DNA of 11,166 bases, from positions 1 through 11,166 of the forward strand of contig DAOUMF010000081.1 of the NCBI GenBank assembly GCA_034411955.1, in the 5' to 3' direction. A model generated the notes under the pieces. It saw only the letters and a program-made list of their open reading frames with translations. It did no database searches and was not told where the DNA came from. Source of the stretch: DAOUMF01 sp034411955 (lineage in GTDB: Bacteria > Chloroflexota > Dehalococcoidia > SM23-28-2 > RBG-16-64-32). The number at the start of each line of letters is the position of its first letter. The stretch's first letter is position 1. Made by a program: the position numbers and the translations under genes. Shown here one piece after another: positions 1 through 5,277 of this stretch.

Positions 1-40
1 CGAGATGTCCCTCTGGCAGCCGATGGAGGGCACGCCGTAG
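1..40 (+). CDS. 3' end of an unidentified upstream gene (partial)
   Basis: Reading in frame from base 2 gives 12 codons (EMSLWQPMEGTP) ending at a TAG at 38-40, three bases before the ATG of the next gene. The tight spacing and the Shine-Dalgarno-like GGAGGG at 25-30 inside this tail suggest an operon continuing from the left. The tail is too short to assign a family. Because the next gene is MocA-like, a molybdenum hydroxylase subunit or accessory gene would make sense, but that is only inference from context. Confidence 0.4.
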   Translation, partial: EMSLWQPMEGTP

Positions 41-43
41 CCC

Positions 44-661
44 ATGACCGTCACCGCCATCCTCCTAGCCGGAGGCGAGAGTTCCCGCATGGGCACACCC
101 AAGCCCCTGCTCGAGTGGGGCGGCCACACCCTCATCGAATACCAACTGGCCCAGCTCAAGAGGCCGCCCATCGACCGCGTGGTCGTGATGCTGGGCCACC
201 GCGCCGAGGAGGTGCACCCCTACGTGCGCAGGGCCGGCGCCCAGGCCATCATCAACGAGCTATACAATGAGGGGCGGGCAGCCTCCCTGCGCGTGGGCGC
301 TGCCGCCCTCCCCAACGATACCGCCGCCGTCCTCGTCCTCAACGTCGACCAGCCCCGGCCGCACGACGTCATCGCGCGGCTGGTGGACGCGCACCGCCGC
401 TCCGCCGGCCTCATCACCGTCCCCACCTACGAGGCGAGGCGCGGCCACCCACCGGTGCTCGCTGGCTCCCTGCTCCCGGAGCTGCGGCAGGTCAGCGAGG
501 CGACCCAGGGCCTGCGAGCCGTCATCCGGAGACATGCCAATGACGTCACAGAGCTGGCCTTCGAGACGGAGGTGGTGCTGCTGGACCTGAACCAGCCGCA
601 GGAGTACCAGAAGGCCCGCGCTAGCTACTTCGCCCCGACGGGCGGGCGTCCGCCCGCGTGA
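44..661 (+). CDS. MocA/MobA-like molybdenum cofactor nucleotidyltransferase
   Basis: This 205-residue protein is a GT-A fold nucleotidyltransferase of the MobA/MocA family. Such enzymes attach CMP or GMP to molybdopterin to make the dinucleotide cofactor of molybdenum enzymes. Residues 8-20 (LAGGESSRMGTPK) form the nucleotide-binding signature with its Arg and Lys. D102 in LNVDQP is the expected metal-binding Asp, residues 134-136 are the GHP motif common in MocA, and DLNQPQEY near 181-188 matches the usual C-terminal D-x-N/D-x-P-x-[ED]-[YL] element. Length is normal for MocA. The GHP motif favours the CTP-using MocA type, which serves xanthine dehydrogenase and CO dehydrogenase-like enzymes, over GTP-using MobA. 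Related sugar- or 2-phospholactate-type transferases are not fully excluded. GGAGGG at 25-30 is 13 nt from the ATG, longer than usual, so translation may depend on coupling to the upstream gene. The cupin gene follows after 10 nt. Confidence 0.8.
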   Translation: MTVTAILLAGGESSRMGTPKPLLEWGGHTLIEYQLAQLKRPPIDRVVVMLGHRAEEVHPYVRRAGAQAIINELYNEGRAASLRVGAAALPNDTAAVLVLNVDQPRPHDVIARLVDAHRRSAGLITVPTYEARRGHPPVLAGSLLPELRQVSEATQGLRAVIRRHANDVTELAFETEVVLLDLNQPQEYQKARASYFAPTGGRPPA

Positions 662-671
662 GGAGGTTGCC

Positions 672-983
672 ATGAAGCAGATGGGGAACTACCAGATCCT
701 GTCGCACGTTGAGATGCCGGAGTGCAGCATCCGTATCATCGGCATGAAGAGATCGGAGCAGGTGGCGCTGCACTACCACGAAAAGTCCACCCAGATATAC
801 ACGGTCCTGGAGGAGGAGGTGGAAGCGCAGGTAGCAGGCCGCACGATGCGGCTGCGCCCCTACGAGACGGTGCGTATCGAGATGGGGGTGCACCACAGCG
901 TGCGGCCGGTGGACGGCCCGGCTCTGCTGCTGAGCCTCTCCATACCGCCGATGGACCGGGATGACCAGCACGTGCCGGAGTAG
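672..983 (+). CDS. Small single-domain cupin protein
   Basis: A 103-residue protein that is almost entirely one cupin beta-barrel. Motif 1 is seen as H34-Y-H36, then Q41 where the canonical metal-binding Glu would stand (STQIYTVLEEE). Motif 2 is PYETVRIEMGVHHSV with H74/H75. Three histidines are therefore available for a metal, with Gln replacing Glu; this is a known variation in small cupins. AGGAGG at 661-666, overlapping the stop of the preceding gene, sits 5 nt before the ATG and fixes the start. There is no signal peptide or second domain, so it is cytosolic. The substrate cannot be told; such proteins range from sugar or organic-acid binders to small oxygenases and isomerases. It is co-transcribed with the MocA-like gene by position, but I see no functional link. 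Confidence 0.75.
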   Translation: MKQMGNYQILSHVEMPECSIRIIGMKRSEQVALHYHEKSTQIYTVLEEEVEAQVAGRTMRLRPYETVRIEMGVHHSVRPVDGPALLLSLSIPPMDRDDQHVPE

Positions 984-998
984 GAGGCCCGTCCAAGC

Positions 999-1028
999 TT
1001 GACCGTCCGGCGCGCGCCATGATACAAA
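999..1028 (+). promoter_or_regulatory. Possible sigma-70-type promoter for the DUF35-thiolase pair
   Basis: TTGACC at 999-1004 matches five of six bases of the -35 consensus. TACAAA at 1023-1028, 18 nt further on, matches four of six of the -10 consensus and lies in the only AT-rich patch of the 99-nt gap between the cupin and DUF35 genes. A start near 1035 would give a leader of about 48 nt. This is visual matching only. Confidence 0.3.
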
Positions 1029-1046
1029 TCTAACCACCCAGATAGC

Positions 1047-1062
1047 CCTGCCTCCCGGCAGG
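1047..1062 (+). repeat. Short perfect hairpin ahead of the DUF35 ribosome binding site
   Basis: CCTGCC at 1047-1052 and GGCAGG at 1057-1062 form a perfect 6-bp stem with a TCCC loop. There is no following T-run, so it is not a typical intrinsic terminator. It ends 7 nt before the AGGAGG at 1070-1075 and could affect access to that site or protect the 5' end. It may also be chance in GC-rich DNA. Confidence 0.35.
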
Positions 1063-1069
1063 CAGGCCC

Positions 1070-1085
1070 AGGAGGTTCGCCATTG
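1070..1085 (+). promoter_or_regulatory. Ribosome binding site and TTG start of the DUF35 gene
   Basis: AGGAGG at 1070-1075 lies 7 nt before a TTG codon at 1083-1085. No ATG or GTG is better placed, and the next methionine in frame (M47, within ARMACS) lies inside the zinc ribbon, so TTG is the likely initiator. Confidence 0.7.
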
Positions 1086-1526
1086 ACTCAAGAAGCCGCA
1101 ACCGAGAAGAAACCCCGACCCATCGTCCCCTTCCTCAAACTCCCGGAGTCTCCCGGTGAGCAGCCCTACCTGTGGGGCAGCAAGTGCAAGTCCTGCGGGG
1201 CCGTCTTCGCGGGCGCGCGCATGGCCTGCTCCAAGTGCACCGGACAGGAGCTGGAAGAGATCCGTTTGAGCAGCGAGGGGGAAGTTTACTCCTTTACTGT
1301 TATCTACCAGTCCTTCCCCGGCATTCCCGCCCCCTTTGTGGCCGCTACCGTTGACCTGCCGGAAGGAGTGTCCGTGCGGGGCACCGTCATGGGCCTCGAC
1401 CCCAACAACCCCGACCCAAAGGACTGGCTGGGCAAGAAGGTCGAGATGTACACGGAGAAGGTGTACAGCGACAAAGAAGGCAACGACGTCATCGCCTACA
1501 AGTTCCGGCCCGCGGGCAGCGGCTAG
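1083..1526 (+). CDS. DUF35 zinc-ribbon/OB-fold protein, thiolase partner
   Basis: This 147-residue protein has the two parts of the DUF35 (ChsH2/DitF-like) family. A rubredoxin-like zinc ribbon holds C35-x2-C38 and C49-x2-C52, and an OB-fold runs from about residue 64 to 142 (GEVYSFTVIYQSFPG, then FVAATVDLPEGVSVRGTV). In known cases DUF35 proteins bind thiolase-fold enzymes. Examples are the archaeal acetoacetyl-CoA thiolase/HMG-CoA synthase complex, where DUF35 bridges the two, and the steroid side-chain aldolase Ltp2-ChsH2. An SCP2-type thiolase starts 37 nt downstream, so a two-protein acyl-CoA complex is the natural inference. All four zinc cysteines are intact. Translation starts at TTG behind a strong AGGAGG. 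The frame running through this region into the thiolase is a shadow; the thiolase has its own start. Confidence 0.85.
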   Translation: MTQEAATEKKPRPIVPFLKLPESPGEQPYLWGSKCKSCGAVFAGARMACSKCTGQELEEIRLSSEGEVYSFTVIYQSFPGIPAPFVAATVDLPEGVSVRGTVMGLDPNNPDPKDWLGKKVEMYTEKVYSDKEGNDVIAYKFRPAGSG

Positions 1527-1550
1527 GATCGGCTGTGACGGAGGTCGGAA

Positions 1551-1566
1551 AGGAGAAAGTCGCGTG
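1551..1566 (+). promoter_or_regulatory. Ribosome binding site and GTG start of the thiolase gene
   Basis: AGGAG at 1551-1555 is 8 nt before GTG at 1564-1566. The protein from this GTG begins RDVAIIGVGLLKFGR, the usual N-terminal strand of thiolases. Residues encoded further upstream in the same open frame overlap the DUF35 gene and look unlike protein, so the GTG is the real start. Confidence 0.8.
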
Positions 1567-2709
1567 CGAGACGTAGCGATCATTGGTGTGGGACTGCTGA
1601 AGTTCGGTCGGTATCCCGACAAGTACGTACACGAGCTGGGCGCCGAGGCGGTGCTGTTGGCCTGCAAGGACGCCGGCATAGGCGTCAAGGACCTTGAGCT
1701 CCTGGTGAGCGGCAACCTCTACCAGGCGAACGCCATGGTGGGCCAGCGCATCCTCCACACCATCGGCCAGACGGGCATCCCGGTGGTGAACGTGGCCAAC
1801 GCCTGCGCCACCGGCTCCACGGCCGTGCGCGAGGCGTGGATGGCCGTCGCCTCGGGCGCCTACGACCTGGCCGTAGGAGTGGGCAGCGAGCAGATGGGCA
1901 AGATGGGCCTCCTGGGCGGCCGCCAAGACGACCCCTACGGCCGAGGCCTCATCTCGGAGGGGTTTGTGGGCTCCGGCACCATGCCCGCCGTCTTCGCCCA
2001 GATGGGCGTGGAGCATATGCGCAAGTACGGCACCACCTTCGAGCAGTTTGTCAAGGTGGCATACAAGAACCACAAGCACTCCGTACACAACCCGAACGCC
2101 CAGTATCAGCAAGAGTTCTCCATCGAAGAGATAACGAACGCCAGGATGATCTCCTGGCCCAACACCCTCTACATGTGCTGCCCCACCGGCGACGGCGCCG
2201 GGGCCGTGATCGTCGCCCCTGCCGACAAGGCCAAGCAGTACACCAGCCAGCCGATTCACATCGCCGCAAACGTCCTCACCTCTGACCCCTGGCAGGAGCG
2301 GGACCTGGCGATGTTCGACGTCAACACCCTCACCCGCAACGCCGCCAAGCAGGCCTACGAGGAGGCGGGCATCGGGCCCGAGGACCTGGACGTGGTGGAG
2401 CTGCACGACTGCTTCGCCACCGCCGAGATGCTCCACTACGGAAACCTGCAGCTCTGCCCGAACGAGGAGGCCGGCCCCAGGACGGACGCGGGCGACTTCG
2501 CCCTCGGCGGCAGGATCCCGGTCAACGCCAGCGGCGGCCTCCTCTCCCGCGGCCACCCGCTCGGCGCCACCGGCCCCTGCGGCATCACCGAGATCGTCTG
2601 GCAGTTGCGGGGTCAGTCTGGCGGTCGCCAAGTGGAGGGGGCCAAGGTGGGTCTGGCCCACGTTATCGGCCTGGGCTCTGCCTGTACCATCAACATCTTG
2701 AAGAAGTAG
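1564..2709 (+). CDS. SCP2-type thiolase family protein (acyl-CoA C-acetyltransferase or aldolase-like)
   Basis: This 381-residue protein belongs to the thiolase superfamily, SCP2/SCPx branch. The nucleophile is C81 in NACATGS. HDCFATAEML at 281-290 is the branch-specific H-D-C-F motif, with C283. H331 lies in SRGHPLGATG at 328-337. The C-terminal loop is GLGSACTINILKK, with C374 where classical thiolases carry CxGGG. Thiolases join or split beta-ketoacyl-CoA using an acyl-Cys intermediate. Members paired with DUF35 proteins include acetoacetyl-CoA thiolases and retro-aldolases. Here C81 and H331 are both present, so thiolase chemistry is plausible, but substrate and direction cannot be read from sequence. 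No signal peptide is seen; it should be cytosolic. It follows the DUF35 gene by 37 nt and is followed by a strong hairpin. Confidence 0.88.
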   Translation: MRDVAIIGVGLLKFGRYPDKYVHELGAEAVLLACKDAGIGVKDLELLVSGNLYQANAMVGQRILHTIGQTGIPVVNVANACATGSTAVREAWMAVASGAYDLAVGVGSEQMGKMGLLGGRQDDPYGRGLISEGFVGSGTMPAVFAQMGVEHMRKYGTTFEQFVKVAYKNHKHSVHNPNAQYQQEFSIEEITNARMISWPNTLYMCCPTGDGAGAVIVAPADKAKQYTSQPIHIAANVLTSDPWQERDLAMFDVNTLTRNAAKQAYEEAGIGPEDLDVVELHDCFATAEMLHYGNLQLCPNEEAGPRTDAGDFALGGRIPVNASGGLLSRGHPLGATGPCGITEIVWQLRGQSGGRQVEGAKVGLAHVIGLGSACTINILKK

Positions 2710-2744
2710 AATAGAAGAGCAAGGGTACAGCAGCTAATAGGAGG

Positions 2745-2774
2745 GGCTGAGTCCCGATTCGTCGGGGCTCAGCC
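2745..2774 (+). terminator. UUCG-loop hairpin after the thiolase gene
   Basis: Bases 2745-2757 and 2762-2774 pair as a 13-bp stem with a single G-T wobble, closed by a TTCG tetraloop at 2758-2761. This is a very stable RNA hairpin 35 nt after the thiolase stop. The usual run of Ts is missing: the sequence after the stem is TTGCTGCAAACC. It may be a U-less terminator, a pause site or a 3'-end stabiliser. Transcription into the hydrolase gene beginning 33 nt later is therefore uncertain. Confidence 0.55.
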
Positions 2775-2807
2775 TTGCTGCAAACCTGAGGAGGATGCGC
2801 TCGATAC

Positions 2808-3545
2808 ATGACACTGGAATTGACCTTCCTCGGATCCGGTGACGCGTTCGGTTCCTCCGGCGGACGCTACTGGAGTTCTTTCCTGGCCAACGGTCGCTAC
2901 CTGTTCGACGCCCCGCCCACGGTCCTCCCCCACCTCAAGCGGCTTGCCATGCCCGCCACCGATATCGAGGTGGTTTTCATCAGCCACTTTCATGGCGACC
3001 ATTTCATGGGGCTGCCGTTCCTCTTCCTGGAGCACGTCTACCTGACGGAGCGCCGGGACGACCTTTTCATAGTCGGCCCGCCGGGGGTAGAGCAGAAGAT
3101 CGAGGAGTTCGCCCGCCAGTGCTACACGGACGTTACTCGCGACGTGGGCTATCGCCGCCGCTACCTGGAGGCACGGCCCGGCACCGACCAGTACGTGAAC
3201 GAGATCGCCTTCCGCGCCTTCCCCATGAACCACGTGTCGGGCAAGCTGGATTGCTTCGGCTACCGCGTGCCCGTCGGCGACAGGACGGTGGCCTACACGG
3301 GCGACACGATGTTCTGCGACGAGATCTTCCAGTTAGCTGAGGGAGCCGATGTGCTGGTGCTGGACTGCACCTACACCGAGGGCAGCGGCCCCGAGCACCT
3401 GGGGACGGACGACCTGGCGGCGATACGGAAGCGAGTGGCGTCCGAGACGACGATAGTCCTAACCCACCTCAACGGAGACCCTGACATCGCCGGGCTGGGG
3501 AACGTCCTCGTCGCCCGAGACTTCGGCACCTACCGCTTCGACTGA
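2808..3545 (+). CDS. Metallo-beta-lactamase-fold hydrolase, RNase Z-like
   Basis: A 245-residue MBL-fold protein with the complete two-metal site: H60-x-H62-x-D64-H65 (SHFHGDHFMG), H142 (MNHVSG), D166 (YTGDT) and H220 (VLTHLNGD). The N-terminus, LTFLGSGDAFGSSGGRYWSS, is in the style of the RNase Z/arylsulfatase AtsA branch. RNase Z is about 300 residues with a tRNA-binding exosite arm. This protein is shorter and I see no glycine/proline-rich exosite insertion, so tRNA processing is doubtful. A phosphodiesterase or other small-molecule hydrolase is equally possible. It is cytosolic. GAGGAGG at 2788-2794 is 13 nt from the ATG, with no in-frame alternative between. Its 3' end faces the propeller gene on the other strand. 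Confidence 0.8.
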   Translation: MTLELTFLGSGDAFGSSGGRYWSSFLANGRYLFDAPPTVLPHLKRLAMPATDIEVVFISHFHGDHFMGLPFLFLEHVYLTERRDDLFIVGPPGVEQKIEEFARQCYTDVTRDVGYRRRYLEARPGTDQYVNEIAFRAFPMNHVSGKLDCFGYRVPVGDRTVAYTGDTMFCDEIFQLAEGADVLVLDCTYTEGSGPEHLGTDDLAAIRKRVASETTIVLTHLNGDPDIAGLGNVLVARDFGTYRFD

Positions 3546-3651
3546 GGCCGGTGGGCGCCGTCGTGTGGCATCGAGAGCGCTAGCACACGGCCTGCCGCCG
3601 ACAACGAATGGAGTCTTGACACCCCCGAACGTCTCCCGCATGAACCGCGCG
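3546..3651. other. Convergent intergenic region
   Basis: These 106 bases separate the ends of two convergent genes. I see no coding sequence and no classic bidirectional terminator. The best inverted repeat is CGTGTG at 3562-3567 with CACACG at 3584-3589 (6 bp, 16-nt loop, no T-run), which is too weak to call. Confidence 0.5.
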
Positions 3652-4773
3652 TCACCTGGACCGAGGAGGTGCGATGCGGCCTCCAGAGGCCCGCTCGATC
3701 TCCTCCGGTGAGTAGCGAAATGCTCGGAACAGCCAGTTGTTCTCACCAAGCAGACCGGCCTCTCCGAAATACGGGTTGATGTACTCCCAGACGACCGCTC
3801 CCTCGACCGTTACCTCGAACAACCGGCCGAAGACCCCCTCGCAGATGAACGTGTTCCCGTTGGCGAGTCGCTGCGCGCTCGACTCGTAAGGGCTGTAGAA
3901 GTTGAACATCGGACGATCCTGATACCTCCACACGATCCGCTTCGTCGCAGGGTCTATCTCGAGCACGCGTGAGAACGTCAATGGATTATCCGCGCGATGG
4001 GTGCCGTTGTCGAATAGGAGGATGTTTCCGTTGGCCAGGAGGTTCGGGCAGTGCTGCTGGGCGAGCATCTCGGGCCCCAGGCGCCAGCGGATGTCGCCCG
4101 TGCTCCGTTCGATGATGGCAACGGTGCTGATGTTGCGGAAGCTCACCAAAATGTCGCCATCGGGAAGCTCTTCAACGGTATTGGCGTGGGTCCACTCCTC
4201 ACGCCAGTCCTGCGGAGTGATGCGGTCCACCTCCGGGTCGAGGTGCTGCCAGGCGTGCCACTCCCAGACGACCTCGCCTTCCTTGGTCATCTCGACGACC
4301 CTGTCCGAGTAGATCACTCCTTCGTGCTCGCTCCCGGCCAAGCCGCCCTGAACCCTGGCGGCGACGTCGGGAGGCACCTCCTCGACGCAGAGCATCAGGA
4401 CGTTCCCGCTGCGCGTCAGGCGGGCGTCGTGGTGATGGTCCGGGTGCCTGACTTCCCACAGCACCTTCCCCTCCCAGTCTAGCTCCATCACCACCCCCGC
4501 CCTGACGAGCTGCCAGACGCGGAAGGGCCTGCTGGACTCCGGCGTTCTGCCCAGAGCGAGCAGGTTTCCGTTCGGCAGAAGACTCGCGTAGCCGACCGGA
4601 AGAGGCGTCCGCCATTCGTGGACGACTTCCCCCTCCATATCGATGAGCAGGGGTGGGCCGCCCCTGAACTGAGGAGTGAACAGAGTGTAGCCCCCGAATG
4701 CCCTCTCCGGGTCGTGGGCGATGAGTCCCACACCGCGGCGTCTCTGCGTCTGCTGGTCGACGGAGGTCGTCAT
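3652..4773 (-). CDS. Arylsulfotransferase (ASST)-like beta-propeller protein
   Basis: A 373-residue protein built of repeated beta-propeller blades. Each repeat combines an N-G-N/D-I/L-L turn with a G-x-V-V-W-E strand: LLPNGNLL near 65-72, LANGNILL near 246-253, LANGNTF near 303-309, and DMEGEVVHEW near 45-54, KEGEVVWEW near 164-172, VEGAVVWEY near 323-331. This pattern fits the arylsulfotransferase (ASST/Arylsulfotran_2) family. E. coli ASST moves sulfate between phenols using a histidine. Candidate histidines here are H113-H115 (HHHD), H196 (WTHANT) and H241 (QHCPN). Unlike periplasmic ASST there is no signal peptide, so the protein should stay in the cytosol, and it is shorter. AGGAG at 4782-4786, 8 nt before the ATG, supports the start. 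It lies 27 nt after sufU on the same strand with no terminator between, so it probably sits on the suf transcript. Catalytic activity is unproven; it could be a binding propeller. Confidence 0.75.
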   Translation of the reverse strand: MTTSVDQQTQRRRGVGLIAHDPERAFGGYTLFTPQFRGGPPLLIDMEGEVVHEWRTPLPVGYASLLPNGNLLALGRTPESSRPFRVWQLVRAGVVMELDWEGKVLWEVRHPDHHHDARLTRSGNVLMLCVEEVPPDVAARVQGGLAGSEHEGVIYSDRVVEMTKEGEVVWEWHAWQHLDPEVDRITPQDWREEWTHANTVEELPDGDILVSFRNISTVAIIERSTGDIRWRLGPEMLAQQHCPNLLANGNILLFDNGTHRADNPLTFSRVLEIDPATKRIVWRYQDRPMFNFYSPYESSAQRLANGNTFICEGVFGRLFEVTVEGAVVWEYINPYFGEAGLLGENNWLFRAFRYSPEEIERASGGRIAPPRSR

Positions 4774-4800
4774 CTTCCCCGCTCCTGCAAGTGCGCCGCC

Positions 4801-5277
4801 CTAGCCGCTGCCTTGGCCCAACGCCTCCAGGGCCTCATGCAGCGTGTGCCAGGCCAGAGTCGCGCATTTGACGCGCACGGGGAACTTGCGCACCCCGACC
4901 AGCGCTTCCAGGTCGCCCAGGGACTCGGGGTCCACCTCGTCGGAGCCCGTCATCATGGCCGTGAAGTCCTTGAACAGCGCCTCTACGTCTTCCAGCTTCT
5001 TGCCCACGATCGCCTCGGCCATCATGGACGCCGAAGACTGGCTGATGGAGCAGCCGCCGCCGCGGATGGCCACGTCCTGAACCAGGCCGCCGTCCACGGC
5101 AAGCTCCAGCGTAATCTCGTCGCCGCAGAGAGGGTTGTACCCCTCGCGGCTCACCGTGGGCGCGGGCAGGGAGCCGCGGTGGCGGGGGTTGCGGTAGTGG
5201 TCGAGGATGACCTCGCGGTAGAGTTCGTCGAGCTGGGATTCCTGCTGGGCGTACTCTTCTTCTCTACTAGGCGTCAT
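4801..5277 (-). CDS. sufU: SufU sulfur-transfer protein of the SUF system
   Basis: A 158-residue IscU-fold protein. The zinc/sulfur site is complete: C51 and D53 in NPLCGD, C76 in GGGCSISQSSAS, and C138 in CATLAWHTL. All four lie exactly ten residues beyond the B. subtilis SufU positions as I recall them (C41, D43, C66, C128). The extra segment between the second and third cysteines (about residues 105-135, including GSDEVDPESLGDLEAL) is the insertion that separates SufU from the IscU scaffold. SufU docks on SufS, accepts persulfide sulfur by zinc ligand exchange, and passes it to SufBCD. Its ATG overlaps the sufS stop as ATGA, and there is no good Shine-Dalgarno, so translation is probably coupled. 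It is the last suf gene; no sufT, sufE or sufA follows. Confidence 0.92.
   Translation of the reverse strand: MTPSREEEYAQQESQLDELYREVILDHYRNPRHRGSLPAPTVSREGYNPLCGDEITLELAVDGGLVQDVAIRGGGCSISQSSASMMAEAIVGKKLEDVEALFKDFTAMMTGSDEVDPESLGDLEALVGVRKFPVRVKCATLAWHTLHEALEALGQGSG

Noticed and set aside
1336..1563. An N-terminal extension of the thiolase frame
   Set aside because: It lies inside the DUF35 gene, is Thr/Arg/Ser-rich with no domain, and the GTG at 1564 has a good Shine-Dalgarno and the proper thiolase N-terminus.
621..1715. A 364-codon minus-strand open frame spanning the cupin, the DUF35 gene and the intergenic gap
   Set aside because: It is antisense to two genes with intact motifs and strong Shine-Dalgarno sites, and its translation has no recognisable domain.
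3562..3589. CGTGTG/CACACG inverted repeat as a terminator for the convergent genes
   Set aside because: A 6-bp stem with a 16-nt loop and no T-run on either strand is too weak.
3616..3621. A perfect TTGACA on the plus strand in the convergent gap
   Set aside because: No -10-like hexamer lies 16-18 nt downstream and no plus-strand gene follows; it would only yield antisense RNA to the propeller gene.
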